The notes: a model not told the origin generated them from the letters alone. DNA of 36,377 bases from CAYFJO01 sp964343305 (GCA_964343305.1 CAYFJO010000059.1:1-36377); one strand, 5' to 3'. Positions 25,556 through 34,086 are shown, numbered from the stretch's first letter. Made by a program: numbers and translations.

Positions 25556-27382
25556 TTATTCGTCATCGTCGGGGCGCATTCGCCCTGGGAGACGGCTAAG
25601 GACGACGCCCACGATCAACGTTCCAACGAACCAACACAGGCCAACGCCAAGAATTGCCTCGCGCGGATAGTCTCCGTAGTTAGACTTGAATTCCGCGATC
25701 AGCGCCTGGTCCAGCAGCAAAATCAACAGCGCGGGAATCACCAGCCGGATGTCGAAATCGAGCCAGTGTTCGTCAATCCAGAGCACCACAGCACTGCCGA
25801 GCAAGGCGAACCGAGCCACGCCCGTGGCAATCGGCAAGCCTTCAAGTGTGCTGAGCCCGAACCACGTCAGCATCAGCATCACCGTGATCAGCATTCGCAT
25901 GGCCAGCGAGAATGCCTTCCCGAAGTGGAAGTCGCGGTGTTCGTCGAGGTGTGAGCGGAGACGTTTGGCCGGGAAAACCCATCCCACGATAACCGCCTCA
26001 CAAATACCCACGATGACTAAACCGTAAGTCGTGATGAAATGATCGACTAGATCCAGCCAAGATAATCCAGCCTGAGTACAAAAAACAATTCCGAGGAGAA
26101 ACGCAATTCCGCACAATGCGGCCGACATCTTTTTTCGTGCCCAACCAAATTGATCGTTCAGTGCCGCCATGAACGCTTCGACGATCGAAATAGATGACGA
26201 GATGCCTGCGATGACCAGTGACAGAAAAAACATGACACCGAATATCCGACCGGCCACAGCGCCCATTTCGGTTAGGATGGTCGGGTAGGTCTTGAACAGC
26301 AAACCGAACGAGTTCATCTGTTTTTGAAATTGCTGGTTTCGTGAATTTTGTTCCGACAGCGTTTCGAATCTTCCGCGTTCGGACTGGAAAGCGGTGGGAT
26401 CAGATTCACGAAGCTCTTCCAACTTCGCCACTTCATGCTCGATGCGCAGGATTTCGGCGAGGTCCACGTTGTGCTGATGAGCCAACATTCCTATCGCTGC
26501 AAAGACAGCTAGTCCCGCAAAAACGCTGAACGCACAATTGCCCAACGCGGCGAGGAAAGCACTTGTCGGGATGTCGGTGCGTCGCGGCAAGTAGCTCGCG
26601 TATGCCACCATGATCCCGAATCCGATTGATAGCGTGAAGAATATCTGACTAAACGCATCGATCCAAGTTTGTGGCTGAAAGACAAGCGACCAATCCGGTG
26701 TCAGATACACGTGGCGTCCATCCGACGCCCCGTCAAAACCCCACGACCAAACAACCATAATCGTCGTCAACACGATCAACAACGGAATGAAAATCTTGTT
26801 GGCCAACTCCACGCCGCGCTGAAGATGCTGCCGCGTGATGAGCCAGTTGACGATCCACACCACAGCCAACGCGATCAGTACTTGCCAGTTCATGCGGCCG
26901 AAGCGCAGCCCACCGGTTTGACCGTCGGCGCCATTTGCATAGATGGCGAAGGCCTTGCCGTTTTCGACGGAACCAGTGAAGTCTTCGTCGAAAAAACGAT
27001 TCACGCCATCGATGTCGCCCCAAGGTTGAGTCAACGAATAGACCAGATAGTTTCCACACCAGGCAATCACAACCGCGTAATACGCGACGATACCGAACAT
27101 GACAAACGAAACCGCCCACCAACCGATCCACGAAAATCGTGGATGGATTCGCGCCAGTGATTGTGGCAACGCACGGCGGTAGTAATGACCAAGCCCAAAT
27201 TCGAGCATCAACAGAGGAATGCCGACAACGAACAAAGCCACGAAATACGGCACCAAGAACGCACCGCCGCCATTGCGATAAGCCATGTACGGAAACCGCC
27301 AAATGTTTCCCAGCCCAATTGCCGACCCCAGTGCGGCGAGTAGGAATCCGGTCTTAGAAGTCCATGTAGCGCGATCTGGCAT
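25556..27382 (-). CDS. Sodium-dependent transporter (NSS/SNF family)
   Basis: A neurotransmitter:sodium-symporter-family protein of 608 aa, expected in the inner membrane with about 12 helices, importing an amino-acid-like solute with sodium. The N-terminus (FLLAALGSAIGLGNIWRFPY, then NGGGAFLVPY) is the family signature forming the sodium and substrate site in TM1. It is longer than typical bacterial members (~450-510 aa). A polar helical insert of about 60 residues (AEILRIEHEVAKLEELRES, then GRFETLSEQNSRNQQFQKQ) lies mid-protein, and a second insert (FFDEDFTGSVENGKAFAIY) comes earlier. It lies 15 nt downstream of the DUF2721-type gene on the same strand, so the two form an operon. The substrate is unknown. 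Confidence 0.92.
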   Translation of the reverse strand: MPDRATWTSKTGFLLAALGSAIGLGNIWRFPYMAYRNGGGAFLVPYFVALFVVGIPLLMLEFGLGHYYRRALPQSLARIHPRFSWIGWWAVSFVMFGIVAYYAVVIAWCGNYLVYSLTQPWGDIDGVNRFFDEDFTGSVENGKAFAIYANGADGQTGGLRFGRMNWQVLIALAVVWIVNWLITRQHLQRGVELANKIFIPLLIVLTTIMVVWSWGFDGASDGRHVYLTPDWSLVFQPQTWIDAFSQIFFTLSIGFGIMVAYASYLPRRTDIPTSAFLAALGNCAFSVFAGLAVFAAIGMLAHQHNVDLAEILRIEHEVAKLEELRESDPTAFQSERGRFETLSEQNSRNQQFQKQMNSFGLLFKTYPTILTEMGAVAGRIFGVMFFLSLVIAGISSSISIVEAFMAALNDQFGWARKKMSAALCGIAFLLGIVFCTQAGLSWLDLVDHFITTYGLVIVGICEAVIVGWVFPAKRLRSHLDEHRDFHFGKAFSLAMRMLITVMLMLTWFGLSTLEGLPIATGVARFALLGSAVVLWIDEHWLDFDIRLVIPALLILLLDQALIAEFKSNYGDYPREAILGVGLCWFVGTLIVGVVLSRLPGRMRPDDDE

Positions 27383-27397
27383 TTCGAAATTGTCCGA

Positions 27398-27811
27398 TTA
27401 TGTCTTGTCGTTCCGCTCCACTTGCTCGGCATGGTCGCGAATGACGCGCAGACAGATGAAGGCCTCGCGAACCAGTTGGACCGACGCAAAAACAACGCAA
27501 GCGATCCCAGCGATCGTCAATCCGCCAACGACCCATATTGATTCTGGTCGCCAAAGATTAATGACGCCACCCAAGAGACTTCCCAGCGCGAACAGTCCCA
27601 CACTTGTGTACAGCGCGACAAAGGCGTCACGGAACAATGCTGAGCGATGTTCTAGATCTCGGGCGACAATCTTGGCGTGGGCGTCAGGATGATCCAGTAG
27701 TCGATGGAATTCCGAATGAATCTGAACAAACCTTGTGGATGTCGATACGATCAACAGGGCGACACCTGGCAAAAGTATTAAGGGCGTAAGCCAAACTTCC
27801 GTGGTGAACAT
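27398..27811 (-). CDS. Small membrane protein, DUF2721-like
   Basis: A 137-aa protein with a hydrophobic segment at the N-terminus (LTPLILLPGVALLIVSTS) and two more in the C-terminal half (VALYTSVGLFALGSLLGGVI and VVGGLTIAGIACVVFASVQLV). Between them lies a polar helical stretch (FVQIHSEFHRLLDHPDAHAK, DLEHRSALFRDA). This pattern fits the DUF2721 family, whose function is unknown. The ATG at 27811 leads the two-gene operon with the sodium symporter 15 nt downstream, so an accessory or regulatory role for that transporter is possible but unproven. Confidence 0.7.
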   Translation of the reverse strand: MFTTEVWLTPLILLPGVALLIVSTSTRFVQIHSEFHRLLDHPDAHAKIVARDLEHRSALFRDAFVALYTSVGLFALGSLLGGVINLWRPESIWVVGGLTIAGIACVVFASVQLVREAFICLRVIRDHAEQVERNDKT

Positions 27812-27870
27812 GGTTCTCTCTTAGGTGTTCGAATCCTTCGATTAGACAAACTTAGACGCTGAGGTCTGCG

Positions 27871-28027
27871 TCAAGGCATGACAAATTCGTGTTCAGGATG
27901 ACGAACGGTGAGTACAGGGCAACGTGCTTTACGACCGACTTTCTCAGCGACGCTGCCTAACAAGGCATGCGTGACACCTGTGCACGCTGAAATCCGTAGG
28001 TGCCAAAATCTGCTTGAGTTCAATCAC
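27871..28027 (-). pseudogene. Universal stress protein (UspA family) remnant
   Basis: On the minus strand, a GTG at 28027 opens VIELKQILAPTDFSVH, the typical UspA N-terminal strand and ATP-binding start. After about 20 codons the frame shifts, and a second frame gives ALLGSVAEKVGRKARCPVLTVRHP up to a TGA at 27871. That is the usual UspA C-terminus (GS-x-AE-x-V-x-R-x-A-x-CPVL). The central ~100 residues of a normal ~145-aa UspA are missing and the two parts are in different frames, so this is an internally deleted pseudogene. Its neighbours are two CBS-domain genes, often found in the same stress settings as Usp proteins. Confidence 0.75.
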
Positions 28028-28190
28028 AGAATTCCCGGTGTTTCTGGCTTTTTTTCGCGACAGGCAATAGGCAAACCGCGCGCCGTCTTCGAAGGCCGAC
28101 ATTCCACAGTTGCTTGCCGCTCATGGTTGCCGTACTGCGCGCGAATGTGACCACTGGCGTGGCAATCGGCACACCGAACAAACGCTCCCA

Positions 28191-28203
28191 GACACGAAGT
28201 GTC
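28191..28203. promoter_or_regulatory. Short palindrome upstream of the sigma-54-like promoter
   Basis: GACAC (28191-28195), GAA, GTGTC (28199-28203) is a 5-3-5 palindrome, 35 nt upstream of the -24 element. It could be a regulator-binding site, although enhancer-binding-protein sites are usually farther upstream. It is too short to be certain. Confidence 0.25.
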
Positions 28204-28238
28204 GTGGTCAAACACTTTAATGGTAGACGATTCGAATA

Positions 28239-28254
28239 TGGCACACTTTCTGCT
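28239..28254 (+). promoter_or_regulatory. Sigma-54 (-24/-12) promoter-like site for the CBS genes
   Basis: TGGCACACTTTCTGCT at 28239-28254 has the diagnostic GG-N10-GC spacing and matches TGGCAC and TGCW of the consensus TGGCACG-N4-TTGCW, with one mismatch in TTGC. Transcription would start about 12 nt downstream, giving a leader of about 50 nt before the ATG at 28316. If real, the two CBS genes would need RpoN and an ATP-driven activator, fitting stress or redox control. Confidence 0.5.
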
Positions 28255-28315
28255 CCATGCAGCGGCAGTCACTCAAGAAACGCGAAACTCAAATCGCACA
28301 CGAGAGGAGTTGGTT

Positions 28316-28786
28316 ATGGGACTCTATGACAACATGCGAAACGAGAACGTGAGTCGACTAGCATTGCGTGAACCAATTTTGTGCGGTGCTCAAGACACTG
28401 TCCGGCAAGCAATTGAAAAGATGCGCGAGGGCAAGCTAGGGTGTGTTATTGTCGCTGACTCAGACCGAAAGCCAATCGGAATGTACACCGAAAGTATGCT
28501 CGTGCAACTGTTGGCAAACGAGCCAGATAGAATTGACGATCCTCTAGAAGCTCACATGGCAAAACAATGGCCGTGGGTCAAGCTGACCGATCCAGTCGTC
28601 GATGTCCTCGAAGCAATGCAGTTAAAGAATGTGCGGTTTATCTGCGTGGTTGACGAAGATGGGCGAATCGCCGGGTTGACCGGTCAAAAAGGACTGATGG
28701 AATACGTCGCAGATCACTTCCCCGGACAGGTAATGGTCCAACGAATTGGGTGCACCCCGTACACTCAACAACGCGAAGGAGCCTAG
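28316..28786 (+). CDS. Two-CBS-domain protein (first of pair)
   Basis: A 156-aa protein made almost entirely of a CBS pair (Bateman module): PILCGAQDTVRQAIEKMREGKLGCVIVADSDRKPIGMYTE for the first, and WVKLTDPVVDVLEAM, then FICVVDEDGRIAGLTGQKGL for the second. CBS pairs bind adenine nucleotides and act as energy or redox sensors. The ATG at 28316 has GAGAGGAG just before it, so the longer frame from 28199 was rejected. It is followed after 3 nt by a second CBS gene on the same strand and preceded by a sigma-54-like site. No catalytic partner domain is present, so the target is unknown. Confidence 0.88.
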   Translation: MGLYDNMRNENVSRLALREPILCGAQDTVRQAIEKMREGKLGCVIVADSDRKPIGMYTESMLVQLLANEPDRIDDPLEAHMAKQWPWVKLTDPVVDVLEAMQLKNVRFICVVDEDGRIAGLTGQKGLMEYVADHFPGQVMVQRIGCTPYTQQREGA

Positions 28787-28789
28787 TCA

Positions 28790-29278
28790 ATGTCGGACAA
28801 ACCAAAGTCAGAATTAGACGGCGAGTTTCAAGATCCGTTGGAAAACTACGAGCCCAAGTCGTATGACGATGAACTGGAACAGGCGCTGGTCGATGAAACC
28901 GTTGCCGCGATACAAGCCCAACCTTTCGCGACCGTGACACCAGATACTTTGGTTCATGAAGCGATTGAAAAACTGGCCGGACTACACCACGCTTGTCTCC
29001 TTGTTGAAGATGACGGAAAGTTGGTCGGTGTGTTTTCTGATCGTGATGCGCTCGAAAAAGTCGCTCTCGAATACGACAGGGTTAAGGATCGTCCCGTTCG
29101 CGAAGTAATGGCCGACCAGCCGGTTTATGTCTACGATTCCGACTCATCAGCCGCGGCGTTATCGGTGATGGCGGTGAGCGGCTATCGCCATGTACCCGTC
29201 GTTGATTTAGATGAGAGGCTGGCGGGCATAATCAGCCCCCAACGTGTCACGTCATTTCTCCGGAAGCACTTTGATTAA
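28790..29278 (+). CDS. Two-CBS-domain protein (second of pair)
   Basis: A 162-aa protein with an acidic N-terminal tail of about 40 residues (MSDKPKSELDGEFQDPLENY...), then two CBS motifs: PFATVTPDTLVHEAIEKLAG, then GKLVGVFSDRDALEKV; and PVYVYDSDSSAAALSVMAVSGYRHVPVVDLDERLAGIIS. It starts 3 nt after the first CBS gene, so both belong to one transcript. The two proteins may bind each other, because CBS pairs commonly dimerise; this is inference. A 140-nt gap follows, with no recognised feature, before the convergent nitrilase-family gene. Confidence 0.88.
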   Translation: MSDKPKSELDGEFQDPLENYEPKSYDDELEQALVDETVAAIQAQPFATVTPDTLVHEAIEKLAGLHHACLLVEDDGKLVGVFSDRDALEKVALEYDRVKDRPVREVMADQPVYVYDSDSSAAALSVMAVSGYRHVPVVDLDERLAGIISPQRVTSFLRKHFD

Positions 29279-29418
29279 CAAGGAATACGTCACGCACCAC
29301 ATCAACGCTTGGCGTTGCACGGAGAAAGGATTGGAGCACCTGTGACAAGACGATCATCTTCCACTGGAGCAAGGGCCGCACTTGGCAGTCGCTGACGGTG
29401 TGGTCTACGGGGACGAAC

Positions 29419-30366
29419 TTAGCTGTTCGCGCCGCTCTTGCTCTGACCAGATTTTGCCTCTCTCTTTTTCAACCGCTCGATCGTCTTTCCGTAGCGGCGT
29501 TTCATTTCTCGTTCACGCCACTTGAGAAACTCGCGTTCGACGTTGTCGCGCTGCTGCGTATTCGCCTTTGTTGCCGGAGGAATGGCGATCGTCCCAAAGG
29601 TGATGCCTTCCTCTTCTCGATTGACGGCAATGATCTTGTCGTCGTCAACGAGCAATGTTACGCCAACGTTCGCTTCGATCACGGGCACCTTGTTTTCCTT
29701 GCTGCGGCTCAGCACGGCTTCGTCTTGCGCTCTGCTTCGCGACCCCATGGCGGGGATGATCAAGAACTGGGCACCGTCCAGCACAGGAATGCGGGCGAGT
29801 TGGGCGTTCCAACGATCATTGCAAATCATTAAACCGCAGCGTCCGTATGGCGTGTCAAAGGCGCGGCTTTGCTTCCCCAGGCGATTGAACCACCAAGAGT
29901 CATGATAGCCTTCCGCAAATTGCATCTTGTGATACTTGCCTCGGATCTTGCCGTGGAAGTCGATGAACACGGCACAGTTAAACACGTCTTCGCCAATTCG
30001 CTCGGCAAATCCAAACACGAGACACATTTCCAACTCGCGCGCCAGGTTCTTGTAGCGCTGAATGACCGGCCCATCGATCGTGATGGCCACCTCCAGTATC
30101 TCGTCGGCGGACACATCACCCGCGATGATTTCGTTGACGACATACCCTTCGAGTGCGCCTTCTGGTCCGACGGCGATCTGCGCACCACCTTTCTTGGCCG
30201 CTCGGAAGGCACTTTCCAAGCGATTGGAATTGCCGTCCAGATCAAACTTTTTGGGAACGAACGAAATCGCCGCGACGCGGACGTTTTCTGCAAGCGAAGA
30301 ATCGCCGTCAACTCGCGCAATCAACACGAATAGAACGGCAGGCAAAAAGACATGAAGCGATTTCAC
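29419..30366 (-). CDS. Carbon-nitrogen hydrolase (nitrilase superfamily), exported
   Basis: A 315-aa hydrolase of amides or nitriles. The catalytic Glu-Lys-Cys triad can be read: Glu in VGPEGALEGYV, Lys in KYHKMQFAEGYHD, and Cys in GLMICNDRWNAQL. An N-terminal signal peptide (KSLHVFLPAVLFVLIARVDG) suggests export, which is unusual because most family members are cytoplasmic. The C-terminus is a basic tail (about residues 277-315: KWREREMKRRYGKTIERLKKREAK). The start is a GTG at 30366 with AAGGA eight bases before it. The substrate cannot be told. It stands alone between convergent and unrelated neighbours. Confidence 0.85.
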   Translation of the reverse strand: MKSLHVFLPAVLFVLIARVDGDSSLAENVRVAAISFVPKKFDLDGNSNRLESAFRAAKKGGAQIAVGPEGALEGYVVNEIIAGDVSADEILEVAITIDGPVIQRYKNLARELEMCLVFGFAERIGEDVFNCAVFIDFHGKIRGKYHKMQFAEGYHDSWWFNRLGKQSRAFDTPYGRCGLMICNDRWNAQLARIPVLDGAQFLIIPAMGSRSRAQDEAVLSRSKENKVPVIEANVGVTLLVDDDKIIAVNREEEGITFGTIAIPPATKANTQQRDNVEREFLKWREREMKRRYGKTIERLKKREAKSGQSKSGANS

Positions 30367-30498
30367 GGCAACGATCCTTATGTGATTGTTTGTTGATGCA
30401 ACAGGGCTTCCTCTTGTCGCAAACGTCCCAGTTTAACACGCTCACGCAACGTGAAACCAGTCAATCATTCCCTTCTTTTTGACGCGCTGCCGCTCGCC

Positions 30499-31176
30499 TT
30501 AACTCATTTCGATATTGAAAATATGCCATAATTTTGGAAGAGGCGCAACCAGTTCGACGTCTGTCTTTTCAACGGGGTGTTCGACAACAAGCCGCCGCGC
30601 GTGCAGTGCGATCCCCTTTGCGAACGGAGTTTTGCTTCCGTATTTCTGGTCGCCAACGATCGGATGCCCGCGATGTGCGAGTTGTACTCGAATCTGATGT
30701 TTTCGGCCCGTGATCAAAGTTACTTGCACGAATGTCGACCGGCCGACAACGGCCTGAACCTGGTACTCTAGTTCCGATCTTTGTGCCCCTTCATCATCCC
30801 GGTCAACGACCAGCACCTTGCGATGCCGCTCGTGTTTTTTCAAATGGTCGACGAGCGTTGCGGATTTTGGTTTTAGCTTTCCAGCGACCACGGCCCAGTA
30901 TTGCTTTTCAACAGTGCCCTTGCGGAATTGTTCGGACAGCCGAGCGGCGGCCTTCGACGTACGGGCAAACAACGTCACACCAGTGACTGGCGCGTCGAGA
31001 CGGCTGACCGTGCCGAGATAGACGTTGCCCGGCTTGTCGTATTTCTTTTTGAGGTACTCTTTCGCCTGAAGCAACAGGCTATCTTTCCCACTCGCGACGC
31101 CCATCGTCGGCAAGCCAGCCGGTTTGACGACGGCCAACAGATGATTATCCTCGTAAATCACGCTGAGTTTTGACAT
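30499..31176 (-). CDS. RluA-family RNA pseudouridine synthase
   Basis: A 225-aa enzyme converting uridine to pseudouridine in rRNA or tRNA. The catalytic motif SRLDAPVTGVTLFA carries the invariant Asp (HRLDxxTSG in many members, here with Ser instead of His). The N-terminal VIYEDNHLLAVVKPAGLPT and the C-terminal TGRKHQIRVQLAHRGHPIVGDQKYG are both family signatures. No S4 RNA-binding domain is present, as in TruC-like single-domain forms. The target site is not determined. The ATG at 31176 has no strong ribosome-binding site. The gene is divergent from maf across a 223-nt gap that should hold both promoters. Confidence 0.9.
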   Translation of the reverse strand: MSKLSVIYEDNHLLAVVKPAGLPTMGVASGKDSLLLQAKEYLKKKYDKPGNVYLGTVSRLDAPVTGVTLFARTSKAAARLSEQFRKGTVEKQYWAVVAGKLKPKSATLVDHLKKHERHRKVLVVDRDDEGAQRSELEYQVQAVVGRSTFVQVTLITGRKHQIRVQLAHRGHPIVGDQKYGSKTPFAKGIALHARRLVVEHPVEKTDVELVAPLPKLWHIFNIEMS

Positions 31177-31399
31177 GGTCAGAGAACGGTTGCCTGCTTC
31201 CCCAGTGAAGTATCTTGAAAAGATGGTGATCGCATTCTTGCAAATCTAGCGGACTTTGCAACATGCTGGATGAAGTTCTTCCTGGTTGTTCAGCCTTTCG
31301 CAATCGGCGACCAGTTGGATGGAGGAACTCAAATGGTTATCTTCAGCGTTGACGTCCATTTGTCACATTGTACCAAACTCGCACTGATTTCAATCTGCG

Positions 31400-31993
31400 A
31401 TGTTGTACGAAACAGGCCAGCGATTGATTCTTGCCAGCGGTTCTCCGCGCCGTTGTAAATTGCTGGCCGAAGGCGGGTACCAGTTCGAAGTCGTCCGTCC
31501 CGATGACACGGCAGAATGCGGAATCTGCGGCCGTGAAACGCCGCCGGAATTGGTTGCCCGATTGGCGCATCAAAAAGCTGGGGACGTTGCCAGGAGGATG
31601 GACAACGCACTGGTCATCGGTGCCGATACGGTCGCTGAGTGTTGTGGCCAAATCTTGGGAAAGCCAACGAACAGAAGCCATGCCAAAGAGATGTTGAAAT
31701 TGATGAGGGGCCGTGTGCATCACGTTTACACAGGAGTTTGTCTTTGGCAGAAACCGGGCGACGAAACACTTGCAAATGTCGACTCCACGAAACTCCAGAT
31801 GGACGATGTGACGGACGACGATTTGGAAGCTTATCTTGACACGGGCGACTGGCAGGGCAAAGCCGGTGCGTTCGGCTATCAAGACGGCCACGATTGGATT
31901 CACATCGTGCACGGCAGCGAATCGAACGTCGTGGGCTTGCCAATGGAGTTGCTCGAAGAGATGCTGGCCGAGTTCAACGCCAGGCATGGATAA
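31400..31993 (+). CDS. maf: Maf-family nucleoside triphosphate pyrophosphatase
   Basis: A 197-aa cytoplasmic house-cleaning pyrophosphatase that hydrolyses non-canonical or methylated NTPs. Signatures are LILASGSPRRCKLL (phosphate binding), IGADTVAECCGQILGKP, the helix with LMRGRVHHVYTGV, and TGDWQGKAGAFGYQD, the conserved C-terminal part. The sequence does not clearly assign it to the dTTP/UTP or the m7GTP subfamily. The ATG at 31400 is used. Its 3' end overlaps the convergent methyltransferase gene by 20 bp. Confidence 0.93.
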   Translation: MLYETGQRLILASGSPRRCKLLAEGGYQFEVVRPDDTAECGICGRETPPELVARLAHQKAGDVARRMDNALVIGADTVAECCGQILGKPTNRSHAKEMLKLMRGRVHHVYTGVCLWQKPGDETLANVDSTKLQMDDVTDDDLEAYLDTGDWQGKAGAFGYQDGHDWIHIVHGSESNVVGLPMELLEEMLAEFNARHG

Positions 31994-32960
31994 ACAGATT
32001 AACTTTCCATGGCTCGGCATCGATCCGGTAGTTTTGCCATGAGATTCCGGCTTTGGTTGCCAGGTCCGCCAATTGGTTGCGATCCCGGTAAATCAGATAC
32101 CAATTGCCAATCCATTCCATGTATGCCCGAGACGGATTGTTCGTGCCAAAGTTGAACGCGTACATTTCCCCACCTGGCGCCAGCGACTGATACATCAATT
32201 GCAGCATCCGGACCGCATGGGCCTCGTCCAGGTAATCGAACAGCCCCGAACAAAAGACAAAGTTTGAATTCGCCATCGCATCGACCACCGAGTTCTTCAT
32301 CGATAGCCGAAAGAGGTTTTCGCGAACCGGGTGAACTTGCTCGTCTGCCAAGCGCGGCACGATTCCGTGTGTCGCATGTTCCAAAGCGGCCGGATCGAGG
32401 TCCAACAAAACAATTTCCAGTCGCTCGCGGTCTTCTTTCCAAAGCTCGTCCACGGCACGCGAGATCTCAACCGCCGGGCCGGACCCAATGCTAAGGATCT
32501 TGCAGGTCGACTCACTGGCTCGGATGCATCTGACGATCTTTTTCGTCAACAAATCAGTGCGACTGCGAACAGCGTGTGGGGCGTGTTGTCGCTGAAAATA
32601 AACATCGTAAGCGTGTCCCAGGCCGTCATCACATTGCCAACCATCACAAATCTTTTGCAGCATTTCGAAATCGCCAGCGTATCCCCGAGGTTTCATACGG
32701 GCGTGATTTTGCAGCCAACCTCTTTCAAAGTACATTTCATTCATCCGCCAAATAACGCCAGACGGAATTCGATTGGCTTCTCCCCAAAGATTCGTTTCGG
32801 CCAGGCGTGCGAGCAATCCGTCCATGAATTCACATGTCGTCTCGACCGTCCAGTCGTAGAGGTTCATCGAGAGACCATACTCGCTCGTCTCCATGACCGC
32901 GGTCTTGCCCTCCGCCAGATCAGCGAGGTACTCGTAAATGTCGTGGAACGATTGAGGCAT
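31974..32960 (-). CDS. Class I SAM-dependent methyltransferase, PhcB-like
   Basis: A 328-aa methyltransferase. The SAM-binding motif I is KILSIGSGPAVEIS, followed by EIVLLDLDPAALEHA (acidic residue at the strand end), FVFCSGLFDYL and LAPGGEMYAFNFG. The segment RMKPRGYAGDFEMLQKI before the SAM domain is typical of the group annotated as extracellular-factor (3-hydroxypalmitate methyl ester, PhcB-like) synthesis proteins. This similarity is recalled and not checked. The ATG at 32960 (MPQSFHD) was chosen because the longer frame to 33020 reads through an inverted repeat. The last 20 bp overlap maf in convergent orientation. Confidence 0.82.
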   Translation of the reverse strand: MPQSFHDIYEYLADLAEGKTAVMETSEYGLSMNLYDWTVETTCEFMDGLLARLAETNLWGEANRIPSGVIWRMNEMYFERGWLQNHARMKPRGYAGDFEMLQKICDGWQCDDGLGHAYDVYFQRQHAPHAVRSRTDLLTKKIVRCIRASESTCKILSIGSGPAVEISRAVDELWKEDRERLEIVLLDLDPAALEHATHGIVPRLADEQVHPVRENLFRLSMKNSVVDAMANSNFVFCSGLFDYLDEAHAVRMLQLMYQSLAPGGEMYAFNFGTNNPSRAYMEWIGNWYLIYRDRNQLADLATKAGISWQNYRIDAEPWKVNLFIHAWR

Positions 32961-32969
32961 GATTGAGAG

Positions 32970-33106
32970 AATGACGAAATACCCAATGACGAAGGAATGA
33001 CGAAATCCGAATAGAGTCACAAGAAAGACATTGGATCGATCAGTGCCTGTCGGACTTTCGGGTTTTGATCATTCGTACTTCCTTCGTCATTGGGTATTTC
33101 GTCATT
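32970..33106. repeat. 28-bp perfect inverted repeat ('AATGACGAA' family)
   Basis: The arms 32970-32997 and 33079-33106 are perfectly complementary over 28 bp and enclose 81 nt. They contain repeated AATGACGAA / TTCGTCATT words, a repeat type that I know from intergenic DNA of planctomycetes and others. It fills the divergent gap between the methyltransferase and terC. It begins 10 nt upstream of the methyltransferase ATG, so it probably replaces or interrupts the native leader of that gene. Confidence 0.85.
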
Positions 33107-33200
33107 AGGTATTTCCTCCACCGGCAGGTATTATTTTTAGCCGAAATTCGGTATCGTGTTCCCAACACTCTATCACAACGGAATTGCGGGACCTTCGTGT

Positions 33201-34073
33201 ATGTTTGATTTTATTCTGGCTGGACTTGTGGCGCTCTTGTTTCTGGCGTTGATGGAAATCGTGCTGGGCATCGACAACATTGTTTTCATCGCGGTGATTA
33301 CCGAGCGGCTGCCAGAACAACAGCGGCCGAAAGCTCGCAAGGTCGGATTAATCGTCGCTCTCGTCATGCGGCTGGCGCTGTTGTTGGTACTGGGTGCGAT
33401 CATGAGTTTGAATTCGATCTCGCTGTTCGAGCTTTCATCTGTCGGAATCGATGCCAATTGGTTCGCGCGCGAAGTGCCGCATGAACTCGACGACATGCCC
33501 GACGAAGTGAAAAAAGAAGTTGTAAGACATTTCGAGCAAGATGCGCAAAAGCATATCGACGAGATCAACCAGTTTTCGTTGCGCGATTTGGTACTGCTGC
33601 TCGGCGGGTTGTTTTTGATCGGCAAGAGTGTCGTTGAGATTCACGAGCAAACCGAAGGCGGGCACGAAAAGGAGACCAAGCGAGCCGCGAGTTTCGCCAG
33701 TGCGCTGGTTCAAATCGCGTTGCTAGACATGGTGTTTTCCCTTGACTCGGTGATCACGGCGATTGGGATGGTGAACACCGAGGACAACTATTGGGGCGGC
33801 ATCGGCATCATGGTCACGGCGATCGTCATCGCGGTCGGCGTGATGCTGGCGTTTGCCAACCCGGTTAGCGATTTTGTGTGGCGGAATCCGACAGTGAAAA
33901 TGCTGGCGCTCAGCTTTTTGATCCTGATCGGCATCCTACTGGTGTCGGATTCGATCGGTGCCCACATTCCCAAGGGATACATCTATTTTGCGATGGCGTT
34001 TGCGTTAATCGTGGAAATGTTGAACCTGCGCGTCCGCACGAAAAAGACGACAATCGCTGCCCATGACGCCTAG
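33201..34073 (+). CDS. TerC-family integral membrane protein
   Basis: A 290-aa membrane protein with about seven helices. Signature helices hold acidic residues: ALMEIVLGIDNIVFIAVI (Glu and Asp in TM1-2) and ALLDMVFSLDSVITAIGM. These match the TerC/Alx family, some members of which export manganese or other metals. A charged, soluble loop (MPDEVKKEVVRHFEQDAQKH) lies between the third and fourth helices. I chose the ATG at 33201 (MFDFILAG), where family homology begins, over a GTG at 33156. The cargo is not shown by the sequence. An 18-bp hairpin follows the stop. Confidence 0.9.
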   Translation: MFDFILAGLVALLFLALMEIVLGIDNIVFIAVITERLPEQQRPKARKVGLIVALVMRLALLLVLGAIMSLNSISLFELSSVGIDANWFAREVPHELDDMPDEVKKEVVRHFEQDAQKHIDEINQFSLRDLVLLLGGLFLIGKSVVEIHEQTEGGHEKETKRAASFASALVQIALLDMVFSLDSVITAIGMVNTEDNYWGGIGIMVTAIVIAVGVMLAFANPVSDFVWRNPTVKMLALSFLILIGILLVSDSIGAHIPKGYIYFAMAFALIVEMLNLRVRTKKTTIAAHDA

Positions 34074-34086
34074 GATGGTCGTTTCG

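Noticed and set aside
28199..28315. Longer N-terminus for the first CBS protein
   Set aside because: It would start upstream of the sigma-54-like promoter, and GAGAGGAG before the ATG at 28316 decides the start.
29279..29418. Possible gene fragment after the second CBS gene
   Set aside because: Short open pieces in several frames gave no recognisable family, and nothing can be supported.
33156..33200. GTG start 15 codons upstream for the TerC protein
   Set aside because: The extra residues are not hydrophobic or conserved in type, and family homology begins at the ATG at 33201.
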